Of a stretch of 64,000 nucleotides of DNA, positions 47,701 through 55,526 are shown in pieces. The translations under genes were made by a program, and so were the position numbers. Below the pieces are notes generated by a model. The model had not been told where the DNA came from, did not search any database, and saw nothing but the letters and a program-made list of their open reading frames with translations. The stretch spans positions 1-64,000 of the forward strand of contig NZ_KB849176.1 in NCBI RefSeq assembly GCF_000367925.1, read 5' to 3'. The stretch comes from Acinetobacter bohemicus ANC 3994. GTDB lineage: Bacteria > Pseudomonadota > Gammaproteobacteria > Pseudomonadales > Moraxellaceae. Numbering within the stretch: the stretch's first letter is position 1; each line of letters begins with the position of its first letter.

Positions 47701-48178
47701 CCGTAAATTGTTTATGACCACTTTCGATCAAGTCAATCTTGAGCTACAAGATTTGTTCCCTAAAGTATTTAATGGTGGGGAAGCGAGTTTAAGCCTTGAA
47801 GATGACTGGCAATCGGGTGTAAAACTAATGGCTCGTCCACCGGGTAAACGTAACAGTTCTTTGGCATTATTGTCTGGTGGTGAGAAAGCGCTCACGGCAT
47901 TGGCATTGGTGTTTGCAATCTTCCGTTTAAATCCAGCACCGTTCTGTGTTTTAGATGAAGTGGATGCGCCTTTGGATGATGCCAATGTGGGAAGGTTTTG
48001 TAATTTGGTAAAAGAGCTTTCTGAACAAGTACAATTCATTTACATTACTCATAATAAAGTTGCAATGACGATGGCAACCGATTTGTTAGGTGTTACCATG
48101 CCAGAACCCGGTACATCAAAATTAGTCACTGTCGATTTGGAACAGGCAAAAGAATACGGTTTAGTCGCGGAGTCATAA
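44726..48178 (+). CDS. smc: Chromosome segregation ATPase SMC
   Basis: A 1150-aa SMC subunit of the bacterial condensin that compacts and segregates DNA with ScpA and ScpB. The N-terminal head has Walker A GPNGCGKS, the ends have the signature LLSGGEKALTALAL and Walker B FCVLDEVDAPLDD. In between are two long coiled coils extremely rich in Gln, and a hinge around the middle (QLAGLACLADWIE region). ATG 44726 begins MRLSSLKLSGFKSFAD as in the family; the frame opens 39 nt earlier within the GntR gene. Followed after 1 nt by zipA. Confidence 0.96.
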   Translation: MRLSSLKLSGFKSFADSTTLHFKANRTAVVGPNGCGKSNVIDAIRWVMGESSARQLRGGSMQDVIFTGTAKRKPVGVASVELRFDNTYGKLGGTYNAYNELAVRRQVNRDGKSEYFLNGTKCRRRDITDIFLGTGLGPRSYSIIEQGMINRLVDAKPDEMRVFIEEAAGVSRYQARRRETLLHLDHTTQNLSRLEDINAELKSQLKTLKRQSETAVQYKELETQIRTIKVEVLSFQCEQSSRLQQEYTLQMNALGESFKLVRSELSTLEHDLTATSELFQRLLQQSTPLQNEWQQAEKKRSELKMTLEQKQSLLHQNTSTLTQLEQQKLQTKERLQLIELQIETLQAQYEQQSEQLQQQEQQNQDQSQTVGALKAQQQQVQQQFELIKIQVDKQQQQKMQMLAQSEQLAKNISRIEQQKQTVQLQAAQIQQQNQHDDIEQLEQEKVQLSQQIEQLEQNIQTQKQILELAQTGYAQQKNDVASLKSAIQVLQSEQKNLNQLLIKNSPKIQNDAVQLMQRLKLKDQAKPYANLIEKFLAKWLSAQVLDANTDFTENIARQLKSNVVQNRIQLAGLACLADWIESPQHSIWQQVAVADTLTQALSLQSQLSLGQSILSLDGYHVGVDWVIGLFYDEASQAGQGALSHRIRLDEIAIALAQQLPQLEAAEQQLPQAIQHIQTLQKNIHDQQETLKQQQKALQQLDVKIVQIQSTVQAFSVQKQQLQNQLQQLDEQLEEDAMQKDDLEIDLHALNLKLEQALPHYKTMQFQVEELTEQLENTQQVWQQAQQELELLRRQSAQTGQQVELLEKDASFLKAQYQQIMLQMEQAKNFVDPVQLELPALESQFNQQAQVTEKLQKTWHEWQVELNNLQEKQQSLTEQRHQQQQQDEKLRGQLEEKRLAWQVAKSDLQHYSEQLAALNCDVITGLSIDLLAHQQQLEKAQQRFDKLGAVNLAASEEYEEVSKRFAELSHQIEDLEKTVDQLKNAMKSIDQETRKLFMTTFDQVNLELQDLFPKVFNGGEASLSLEDDWQSGVKLMARPPGKRNSSLALLSGGEKALTALALVFAIFRLNPAPFCVLDEVDAPLDDANVGRFCNLVKELSEQVQFIYITHNKVAMTMATDLLGVTMPEPGTSKLVTVDLEQAKEYGLVAES

Positions 48179-48179
48179 T

Positions 48180-49109
48180 ATGGAAGTCACAACCGTCGTT
48201 GGTATTGTTATCGCCGTTATCATTATGTTATTCGGTTTAAGAATGCTGTTTAAAAAACCTGCTGATGCAGCACCTTCATTGGATTCAGAACTGCATGTCG
48301 ACTCAGATAGCCAGCAGCCTGTGATTCCTCGTCATGTACGTGATCAATTGCAAAATGCCACAGAAGAAGCGTCAAGTGCTGAACCGACTCAAGATTTAAC
48401 CAGTAGCGAAGCAAAAGCTGAAAATGCTGAGGTTAAGGCCGTTGAAGCCAGCAGTAATGCTGAATCAGCTGTAGATTCGCTTGAACCTGAACTGGCTAAG
48501 GCGGTCGATGTGGCAACTGAACCATCTGCTCAAGTGAAAAAAACTGAAGCAAAAGAACCCGCAGAATTTAGCCTGAATGCCAATATCGCCAAAGCTGAAA
48601 TTTCAGAGTTTGAAGAAGAAAGCAGCATTTTGGATGAACACTTACATGAACAGCAACGCGTTGATGAAGAAAGTGCATTATCCACTGCGGTTGAATTCAT
48701 TGCGTTAAATATTTATCCAGAGCGTCGAGTACTTTCAGGTGAAAAAACCTTAAAAGTGCTGCTTAAATATGGTTTACGTTTTGGTGAAATGGCGTGTTTC
48801 CATCGTTATAGTCAAGATGACAGCAAATTACTTTTTTCTGTTTTACAAATCACCGATGAAGGTGCGGCAGGCTTTGACCTTGAAACTTTGTCTACTGAAC
48901 AAGTCAAAGGTTTAGCATTTTTCTTAGCGTTGCCACATAGTGACGTACAAAATGCCTTTGATACCATGGACAGTATTTCGCGCTTAATTGCCCGTGAAAT
49001 TGATGGCACTGTTTACGATCAAAATAATCAGGAGTTTACGCCGCAGTTGCGTGAGCAATGGCGTCATCAAGCGATTGACTATCGTTCAGGACACGCAGCA
49101 GAAGTTTAG
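48180..49109 (+). CDS. zipA: Cell division protein ZipA
   Basis: Essential division protein (309 aa) that ties FtsZ to the inner membrane. An N-terminal membrane segment (about residues 5-23) is followed by a Ser/Glu/Ala-rich flexible linker and a C-terminal FtsZ-binding ZipA domain (about residues 170-300; FIALNIYPERRVLSG, FGEMACFHRY). The smc-zipA-ligA order is common in gammaproteobacteria. Starts 1 nt after smc, and is followed by a terminator. Confidence 0.93.
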   Translation: MEVTTVVGIVIAVIIMLFGLRMLFKKPADAAPSLDSELHVDSDSQQPVIPRHVRDQLQNATEEASSAEPTQDLTSSEAKAENAEVKAVEASSNAESAVDSLEPELAKAVDVATEPSAQVKKTEAKEPAEFSLNANIAKAEISEFEEESSILDEHLHEQQRVDEESALSTAVEFIALNIYPERRVLSGEKTLKVLLKYGLRFGEMACFHRYSQDDSKLLFSVLQITDEGAAGFDLETLSTEQVKGLAFFLALPHSDVQNAFDTMDSISRLIAREIDGTVYDQNNQEFTPQLREQWRHQAIDYRSGHAAEV

Positions 49110-49160
49110 TTTGAAACAGAAGCACTCGATTTCTATAATAGCGAGTAGATAAAATTTTTT

Positions 49161-49188
49161 AAGGGCGGAAAATAGACCGCCCTTTTTT
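49161..49188 (+). terminator. Terminator between zipA and ligA
   Basis: AAGGGCGG pairs with CCGCCCTT over an 8-nt loop and ends in a T-tract. It stops only 11 nt before the ligA ATG, so ligA needs read-through or a promoter upstream inside the gap. Confidence 0.88.
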
Positions 49189-49199
49189 ATGGTGAAGAA

Positions 49200-51233
49200 A
49201 TGACTCAAGATTCAACTATCAAAGCGCAAATGCGTCAATTGATCCAAATTTTAGCCAAGCATAATCATGCTTATTATGTCATGGATCAACCGACCATTGA
49301 AGATAGTGAATATGATCAACTGTTTCATCAATTAAAAGCGTTAGAACAGCAATATCCAGAATGTATACAAGCCGATACACCGACCAATAAAGTGGGCGGT
49401 AAAGCGCTGCCTAAATTTGAAAGTATTACTCATGTTGTGCCGATGCTGTCATTGGGTAATGTCTTTAATCAAGAAGATTTATTTGCATTTGCACGTCGTA
49501 TTGAAGAACGCTTGCCGAATCAAAAAATTCAATATGATGTCGAATTAAAATTTGATGGCTTGGCAATTTCACTTTGGTATGAAAACGGGATATTGGTTCG
49601 TGGTGTGACCCGTGGCGATGGTGAAACCGGTGAAGATATTACTCAAAATGTTAAAACCATCCGTAACTTACCGAAAGTTCTTTCATCCGCTCAAGTTGCT
49701 GTTCCTGCACTGTTAGAAGTACGTGGTGAAGTGCTCATGCCTAAAGCGGGCTTTGAGAAACTCAATGCGGAAAATGAAGCCAAAGGTGAAAAGACTTTTG
49801 CCAATCCACGTAATGCCGCAGCAGGCAGTTTACGTCAGTTAGATCCTGCGATTGCGGCGTCTCGTCCTTTGGCCTTTTATGCCTATGGCATTGCACAATG
49901 TGAGCCAAATCATGGTTTAACGTCAATGTCAGCAAGCTTGCAGTGGTTAACCAATTTTGGTTTTGCTGTCGGTGAGCGCCATTTTGTTTGCGATAGTATT
50001 CAAGACGTCCAAGAAAAGTATGAACAGATCAATGCAGAACGCCCAAACTTAAGTGTTGAAATTGATGGCATGGTGGTCAAAGTCGATGATTTAAAACAGC
50101 AACAACAGTTGGGTTTTCTAAGTCGTGAGCCACGTTGGGCAACTGCCTATAAGTTTCCAGCCGTTGCTGCTTTAACCACGGTTGAAAATATTGATTGGCA
50201 AGTGGGGCGGACGGGAACTTTAACGCCAGTCGCACGTTTAAATCCAGTTGCTGTGGGTGGGGTTACGGTATCCAATGTGACGCTGCACAACATTGGCGAA
50301 ATCCATCGTTTAGATGTTCGTGTTGGCGATACAGTCAGTGTATACCGTAGTGGTGATGTGATTCCCAAAGTCGAAAAAGTTTGGCCTGAATTTCGTCCTG
50401 ATCATGCAGTAGAAGTTCATTTACCCGAAAATTGTCCAGTCTGTGAGTCGCCTGTGGTGATGCCTGAAGGTGAAGCACTGGCACGTTGTTCGGGTGGACT
50501 CTATTGTGCAGCGCAACGTATTGAAGCAATTCGTCATTTTGTTTCACGTAAAGCACTAGATATTGAAGGTTTAGGTGATCGTTGGGTGGAATCTTTATTG
50601 CACCTTGACCTGTTAAAAAATGTCGCTGATATTTACAGCTTGCATGAGCATCGTGAGCAATTACTAACGATTGAAAAAATGGGCGAGAAGTCTGTTCAAA
50701 ACCTATTTGATGCAATTGAAAATAGTAAAAAAACCACTCTTGCTGCTTTTATTTATGCTTTGGGTATTCGCGGTGTAGGTGAAACCACAGCACGCATGCT
50801 AGCCAATACGTTTCAAACTTTGGAAGCATTACAAAATGCTGATATTGAAACATTAAAGAAAACACCTGATGTGGGTGATATTACCGCAGAATGGATTATT
50901 GATTTTTTCCAAGCACCGCATAATTTGGAAGTGGTACAGCGCTTACTTGAAGCAGGTATACACTGGGATGCGCCGATTGCGCCAACACGTCAGCCGTTAA
51001 ACGGCGAAAGTTGGGTGATTACAGGCACGCTCAGCCAAATGGGGCGTGATGAAGCAACACAAATGCTGCAAGCTCTAGGGGCACGGGTGAGTGGTAGTAT
51101 TTCCAGTAAAACTAAATGTTTGGTTGCTGGTGAAAAGGCAGGTTCAAAACTTGAAAAAGCTGAAAAGCTAGGTGTACACGTGATGAATGAGCAAGAATTT
51201 ATTGCCTTAATGGCAGACTATGGGCAAATTTAA
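49200..51233 (+). CDS. ligA: NAD-dependent DNA ligase LigA
   Basis: A 677-aa ligase that seals nicks in replication and repair. Domain order: Ia NAD-binding region, adenylation domain with the catalytic Lys117 in VELKFDGLAISLW, OB-fold, a four-Cys zinc finger (CPVCESP, then CSGGLYC), HhH repeats, and a BRCT domain at the C-terminus (SWVITGTLSQMGRDEATQMLQ to the end). Full length. The terminator that should follow it is split by an insertion (see 51270-51619). Confidence 0.97.
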   Translation: MTQDSTIKAQMRQLIQILAKHNHAYYVMDQPTIEDSEYDQLFHQLKALEQQYPECIQADTPTNKVGGKALPKFESITHVVPMLSLGNVFNQEDLFAFARRIEERLPNQKIQYDVELKFDGLAISLWYENGILVRGVTRGDGETGEDITQNVKTIRNLPKVLSSAQVAVPALLEVRGEVLMPKAGFEKLNAENEAKGEKTFANPRNAAAGSLRQLDPAIAASRPLAFYAYGIAQCEPNHGLTSMSASLQWLTNFGFAVGERHFVCDSIQDVQEKYEQINAERPNLSVEIDGMVVKVDDLKQQQQLGFLSREPRWATAYKFPAVAALTTVENIDWQVGRTGTLTPVARLNPVAVGGVTVSNVTLHNIGEIHRLDVRVGDTVSVYRSGDVIPKVEKVWPEFRPDHAVEVHLPENCPVCESPVVMPEGEALARCSGGLYCAAQRIEAIRHFVSRKALDIEGLGDRWVESLLHLDLLKNVADIYSLHEHREQLLTIEKMGEKSVQNLFDAIENSKKTTLAAFIYALGIRGVGETTARMLANTFQTLEALQNADIETLKKTPDVGDITAEWIIDFFQAPHNLEVVQRLLEAGIHWDAPIAPTRQPLNGESWVITGTLSQMGRDEATQMLQALGARVSGSISSKTKCLVAGEKAGSKLEKAEKLGVHVMNEQEFIALMADYGQI

Positions 51234-51269
51234 GCTGTATTGAATTTATAAAAAAGCCACCGAATTGGT

Positions 51270-51619
51270 AAAACCAGTCAGTTAAGAAATTGACTGGCTT
51301 TTTTTATTTTAAACTCATGATGTTATTCGATACGCGGAAACGTCATCCGCAACTGTTCGAGGCAAGACTACTTTGGAAAAGTAAGGTTTCTGCGATTAAT
51401 TGATCAATAAAAGGGATTTGACGAGTTCTGCGGTGAGGCGCACTGCGCCGCAAGATGCCTTTCTTGCGAACTCAAAATATATTTTGAGGATTCTCATTTG
51501 GGCTTATCCAAAGTAATGAATGAGCTCCAAGTGTTTGATTTAAAGATATAAGACTCCGTTGTGAATAACTAAAAAGCTAAGGAGTTAATTGTAAACCCCT
51601 TAACTGATCAGCATTACCG
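51270..51619. mobile_element. 350-bp non-coding insertion with 9-bp direct repeats
   Basis: The segment is flanked by the 9-bp direct repeat CGAATTGGT (51261-51269 and 51620-51628). Removing it with one repeat copy restores a perfect terminator. Near its ends are imperfect inverted repeats of about 20 bp that share GGTAA and TCAGTTAAG (51267-51286 and 51599-51618). Inside are nested inverted repeats: ACTTTGGAAAAG (51370-51381) with CTTATCCAAAGT (51503-51514), GAGTTC (51423-51428) with GAACTC (51468-51473), GGCGC/GCGCC, and the 18-bp palindrome at 51471-51488. It has no reading frame of 60 codons or more. Best explained as a miniature transposable element; a mobile structured RNA is an alternative. 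The termini faintly recall IS1-family ends. Confidence 0.65.
51274..51304 (+). terminator. Terminator at the left end of the insertion
   Basis: CCAGTCA pairs with TGACTGG, with inner AA/TT pairs, followed by a T-tract. It can replace the disrupted ligA terminator on the plus strand. Confidence 0.8.
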
Positions 51620-51640
51620 CGAATTGGTGGCTTTTTTAGC

Positions 51641-52705
51641 TCAAAGGTATTTTTTCACCACACCATCATCGAGTAGCTGTTGAAAATGTTCAACCAAACT
51701 GGTTTCAATATTATAGTATTCAATGCCAAATTCTTGCTTGCTCTTATCGGCATTGAAGTAAATTGGATAGCCCATATTCAACTCGACAAAGTCTGTAGAA
51801 AACCCGATCAATGGACCAAAAATTTTAAAGGCAGCTTTAGGTAAATGATTACGAGGGAACGGGAATTTATGCCCAAAGTTTTGACGTAAAATTTTCCCCA
51901 TTTCCAATAAACTGAGTGTGCCACCGCTAATAATATAACGACCTTGAGCATCGGCTTTAAATGCGGCATGGATATGCGCATCGGCAACATCACGCACATC
52001 GACAATACCATTCCACATTGGTGGTACGCCTAAAAGCGTCATACCATTGGTAAATTGTTGCAAGACTTCGACACTACCCGATTGTGTATTGGGTGTTAGA
52101 GACGGGCCAAGAACCAAAGCAGGGTTAATACAGATTAAATCCCAACGGTTTTGTGCCTGTTGCATGTCCCAAGCTTTACGCTCTGCCATGACTTTAGAAT
52201 AGGGATAAGGTTGATGGGTTTCAGAACTACTGGTATTCCAATGTGACTCATCAAAGGCATTATTTTCAGTTTTTAGAATGTCGATTGCATCGCCATAGGT
52301 AGAGGCAATGCTAGACGTTACAACCACACGTTTCACTGACTCGGTTTTATTGACACTGTTCAGGACATTTTCTGTACCCAAAACAGCAGGTTCAATAATG
52401 TCTTTTACCGCATCTTTAAAGTTGGTGACGACAAAAGGCGAAGCCATATGTAAAACGATTTCACAGCCCTGCATTGCTTCATCAAAAGAATTTTTTTCCA
52501 GTAAATTGGCTTTAAAGAGTTTAAGCGTACCCGTACTTTGCGCTGCAATTTTTTCCAAATGGGCAAAACCCGATTTTTTATTCAGATCACGGACGGTGGC
52601 ATGCACCTGATGACCTTGTTGGAGTAGTTTTTGAATGACCCAACTGGCAATATAACCAGTTGCACCAGTCACTAAAATTGGAGCTGTATTTTGAGGAGAT
52701 GTCAT
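51641..52705 (-). CDS. NAD(P)-dependent reductase, DFR-like SDR
   Basis: An extended short-chain dehydrogenase (354 aa) of the dihydroflavonol-4-reductase/aldehyde reductase type. The N-terminal nucleotide motif is VTGATGYIASWVIQKLL, the arginine after strand 2 in ATVRDLNKK suggests NADP(H), and the catalytic YPYSK is present after VTSSIAS. The substrate is unknown. The longest frame starts at 52738 (11 more residues), but MTSPQ at 52705 places the Rossmann motif at the usual distance; neither has a strong ribosome site. Confidence 0.82.
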   Translation of the reverse strand: MTSPQNTAPILVTGATGYIASWVIQKLLQQGHQVHATVRDLNKKSGFAHLEKIAAQSTGTLKLFKANLLEKNSFDEAMQGCEIVLHMASPFVVTNFKDAVKDIIEPAVLGTENVLNSVNKTESVKRVVVTSSIASTYGDAIDILKTENNAFDESHWNTSSSETHQPYPYSKVMAERKAWDMQQAQNRWDLICINPALVLGPSLTPNTQSGSVEVLQQFTNGMTLLGVPPMWNGIVDVRDVADAHIHAAFKADAQGRYIISGGTLSLLEMGKILRQNFGHKFPFPRNHLPKAAFKIFGPLIGFSTDFVELNMGYPIYFNADKSKQEFGIEYYNIETSLVEHFQQLLDDGVVKKYL

Positions 52706-53042
52706 TTTTAAGCCATTGTTATTTTCAAGTATATGCATAATAGTCAGAAAAAAGTGGCTTGTCTTGGGCTAAAGGTGAAACTTGCGAGTCAGAAAAGATA
52801 AATTTGCCTAGATCGTGATTGGTTACAAAAAATTATACTTTTAAATAGAGCAAAAAATGATTCGGATTTGAGCCATAAAAACTGCAACAGCTTGTTTTAT
52901 AAATAGGAATTTGATGGTTTAAAGTGCAAATGCGTATGTTTCTCATTTTTATTTTATAAAAATCATAAACTTACATAATTTTTGCTTTGCATTGAGGGGG
53001 AGTTTTGCCCATAATATTAAAAAAGAGTATGGAGTATTTGAA
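52706..53042. other. Gap between reductase and bacterioferritin
   Basis: About 337 bp, AT-rich, between divergent genes. I see no RNA or gene. It must hold both promoters; no convincing Fur box was found by eye. Confidence 0.4.
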
Positions 53043-53507
53043 ATGCGTGGCAATCCAGAAGTCGTAGACTATCTAAATATGTTGATCGGTGGCGAACTGG
53101 CTGCTCGTGATCAATATCTCATTCATTCTCGTATGTATGAAGATTGGGGTTTAACTAAAATTTTTGAACGTATCGATCATGAAATGCAAGAGGAAGCAGC
53201 GCATGCTGATTCGATTATTCGCCGTGTCTTATTTTTAGAAGGCACACCGAATATGAATCGTGATGATATTGAAACAGGTGAAGATGTGGTGAGCTGCTTA
53301 AAAGCAGATTTAAAACTTGAATATCATGTCCGAGATAAACTTGCGCAAGGTGTGAAACTTTGCGAAGAAAAGGGTGATTACATTACGCGTGATATGCTTC
53401 GTCAGCAAATGTCGGATACTGAAGAAGATCATACTTATTGGTTAGAAAAACAAATTCGTTTGATTGAATTGATTGGTTTACAAAACTATATTCAATCACA
53501 AATGTAA
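53043..53507 (+). CDS. bfr: Bacterioferritin-type ferritin lacking the heme Met
   Basis: A 154-aa four-helix ferritin subunit that stores iron as a 24-mer. The ferroxidase residues are present: Glu18, Glu51, His54, Glu93, Glu127 and His130. Position 52, the Met that binds heme at the two-fold axis in typical bacterioferritins, is Ala (EEAAH instead of EExxH with Met). It should therefore not bind heme in the usual way. The start is ATG 53043 (MRGNPEVVDYLN), which fits the family; the frame opens 51 nt earlier. Confidence 0.9.
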   Translation: MRGNPEVVDYLNMLIGGELAARDQYLIHSRMYEDWGLTKIFERIDHEMQEEAAHADSIIRRVLFLEGTPNMNRDDIETGEDVVSCLKADLKLEYHVRDKLAQGVKLCEEKGDYITRDMLRQQMSDTEEDHTYWLEKQIRLIELIGLQNYIQSQM

Positions 53508-53523
53508 GATTTTAGTTTTACAT

Positions 53524-53555
53524 AAAAAAAGCTCAGTGTTTACTGGGCTTTTTTT
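53524..53555 (+). terminator. Terminator after bfr
   Basis: AAAAGCTCAGT pairs with ACTGGGCTTTT (one G-T) over a short loop, followed by Ts. Confidence 0.88.
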
Positions 53556-53652
53556 ATTGCTGCTATGAATGGTTACAAGCTTGATTTAAGTGATGAGTTA
53601 TCTAATCCATGACGTTGAATTTATTTGTCATTTGGGATGAGCTGGATTGAAC

Positions 53653-54225
53653 TTATTTTTTAGAAAATTTTTGAATATCTGCTAAAACCTGAGCGGCGTG
53701 GGATTGGGTATTTACGCTATTGTAGTGATAAACAATAGTTCCTTTTGGATCAATTAAAAAGCTCTCTCGTTTTGCTATTTTAGTCACACCTAAATTTCGC
53801 ACAATCCCAAATTGATTGGCCAGTTGGTGATTGTTGTCTGCCAGAATAGGGAAAGGTAAGCCTAATTTTTCAGAAAATTTTTGATGAGATTGCACATCAT
53901 CTAAGCTGACCCCAAGAACAACGGCATTGCTTTTTAAAAATTGTGGATACAGTGCTTTAAATTGATTGGCTTCTTGAGTACAGCCGGGTGAATTATCTTT
54001 TGGGTAAAAATAAAGCACGACCCATTTGCCTTTATATTGGCTTAATTCATGCCACTTTTTATTTTGATCCTGTAACTTAAACATCGGTGCAGGTTTGCCA
54101 ACCCATTGCTTTTGTTGAGTATCGGTTTTGGTAAAAATAGAGTTTTCCGCATGGCTTAAAGTGGAAAATCCAACGGATGTGCTGATACAAACCAAGCCAA
54201 TGCCAAAGAATTTTGTATAGTTCAT
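53653..54225 (-). CDS. Exported peroxiredoxin, BCP/PrxQ type
   Basis: A 190-aa thioredoxin-fold peroxidase with a signal peptide (residues 1-26, ending SHA), so it acts in the periplasm, unlike standard cytoplasmic BCP. The peroxidatic Cys is in PKDNSPGCTQEANQF. The resolving Cys that PrxQ proteins have five residues later is Asn here, so it is a 1-Cys type. It may protect the envelope from hydrogen peroxide or organic peroxides. Confidence 0.87.
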   Translation of the reverse strand: MNYTKFFGIGLVCISTSVGFSTLSHAENSIFTKTDTQQKQWVGKPAPMFKLQDQNKKWHELSQYKGKWVVLYFYPKDNSPGCTQEANQFKALYPQFLKSNAVVLGVSLDDVQSHQKFSEKLGLPFPILADNNHQLANQFGIVRNLGVTKIAKRESFLIDPKGTIVYHYNSVNTQSHAAQVLADIQKFSKK

Positions 54226-54360
54226 ATCGTTTACTTTTTATTGGAAGTGAACTCAGTTTAGCAGAGTTTAGAATGGTGCAGTGCTGGAAATTGCTCAGGT
54301 TTTTTGCATACAGCAGGTATGTTATAAAGATGAATCAAAATTATAAAATAAGAGCAATGT

Positions 54361-54684
54361 ATGGATGTCGGTGCGGTATTAATCAAATTAAAGCCTGCTA
54401 CTTTGGATCATGTTGAAGCATGGAAAAAAGAACTGAATGAGCGTAAAGATGAAGCGATAGAAACACTTCGGGCAGAAGGTGTGCATGTGGAATCGTGGTT
54501 TCACTTGGAATTAGACGGTCAAGATTATTTGTTAGCTTATATGCGGGCGGATGATATTGCACAAGCTCAGCAAATCGGTCGAAATAGTCATTTCCGGATT
54601 GATCAGGTGCATAAGCAATTTAAAAATAATTGGGCCAAGGTTTTTCCCGCAAAGTTATTGCTAGATTTGGAAAATAATGCTTAG
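54361..54684 (+). CDS. DUF6176-type small protein
   Basis: A 107-aa cytoplasmic protein with the pattern I associate with DUF6176: VEAWKKELNERKDEAIETLRAEGVHVESWFHLELDGQDYLLAYMRADDI. The fold is probably a ferredoxin-like monooxygenase-type barrel. Function unknown. It lies 27 nt before the biotin cluster and could be in the same transcript. Confidence 0.65.
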   Translation: MDVGAVLIKLKPATLDHVEAWKKELNERKDEAIETLRAEGVHVESWFHLELDGQDYLLAYMRADDIAQAQQIGRNSHFRIDQVHKQFKNNWAKVFPAKLLLDLENNA

Positions 54685-54711
54685 TTTATATTTTTTAATT
54701 TGGGGCTGATT

Positions 54712-55431
54712 GTGAAACAACGTATTTTACTGATTACAGGCTGGGGCGGGGGCACGAATCTCCTGCATTCATTACAACAAGCTTTGCAACAGCAAGGTCA
54801 TCAAGTTGAGCTGATCAATATCTTTAATGCTTTTGATCAAGATGTTTTGCAACATAAGACTGAATGGGCGCGTCAATTTGATGTAATTATCGGTTGGTCT
54901 TTAGGTGGGCAGCTTGCCAGTCTTTTGGTGGATGAAATTGAACAACATTATGCTGAACAAAAGATTTTAATCACTCTGGCATCCAATCCTTGTTTTGTCG
55001 CCAATAACACATGGCAAACGGCTATGCCACCACAGACCTTTCAGGTTTTTAAACAATCCTTTGAACAGGATGCAGTTGCAACACTGAAAAAATTTGGCTA
55101 TATGGTTTGTCAGGGTGTAGAAAGTAGCAAAAAAGACTTCATTACCTTACAAAATTTAATTCAGCCACAACAAACGCAGTTGCTTAAACAGGGTTTAGAA
55201 TTACTGGAAAATTTAAATATTGTCGATATATTAAAAAATTATCAGGGCAAGCAGTATCATATTTTTGCAGAGCAGGATGTTTTAGTTGATTGCAAAGTTA
55301 TCCAAAATTTCCAACAATTCGACGCAAAATTTTTGCAGGTAGAGCTTATTCAAGGTTCACATGGTTGTCCTATCTTTAAAGTTGAACTGATAACTGACAA
55401 AATCTGCCAATATTTACAGAAAATGAATTAA
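54712..55431 (+). CDS. bioH: BioH-like pimeloyl-ACP methyl ester esterase
   Basis: Alpha/beta hydrolase (239 aa) that should remove the methyl group from pimeloyl-ACP methyl ester to end the BioC cycle. The elbow GWSLGGQLASLL and the following LASNPCFVANNTW match BioH closely, and catalytic Asp (AEQDVLVD) and His (GSHGCP) are visible. Position directly before bioA supports the role. GTG 54712 with GGGG 6 nt upstream is the start; the longest frame starts at TTG 54700. The assignment is inferred by motif and neighbourhood. Confidence 0.75.
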   Translation: MKQRILLITGWGGGTNLLHSLQQALQQQGHQVELINIFNAFDQDVLQHKTEWARQFDVIIGWSLGGQLASLLVDEIEQHYAEQKILITLASNPCFVANNTWQTAMPPQTFQVFKQSFEQDAVATLKKFGYMVCQGVESSKKDFITLQNLIQPQQTQLLKQGLELLENLNIVDILKNYQGKQYHIFAEQDVLVDCKVIQNFQQFDAKFLQVELIQGSHGCPIFKVELITDKICQYLQKMN

Positions 55432-55526
55432 ACATGCTGATAAGTGGCAAATATCGCAATTTATTTTTTATCTGTGCAGGTTTAAGATCGACAAAATAGA
55501 TTTTTGCTGTAGCTGTGGAGTTAAGG

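Larger units (their letters stand above)
51234..51640. other. Gap holding a split terminator and a structured insertion
   Basis: This 407-bp gap between convergent genes has no reading frame worth calling. Left terminator arm AAAAAAGCCACC (51250-51261) and right arm GGTGGCTTTTTT (51626-51637) are exact partners, now separated by about 365 bp. Between them is the insertion described in the next entry. Confidence 0.8.

Noticed and set aside
51270..51619. The insertion as a decayed IS with transposase
   Set aside because: No frame of 60 codons or more and no transposase motif in any frame; ends only faintly like IS1, so no family name is given.
52308..52610. A 100-codon plus-strand frame inside the reductase gene
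   Set aside because: Shadow of a complete SDR gene with YPYSK and the Rossmann motif.
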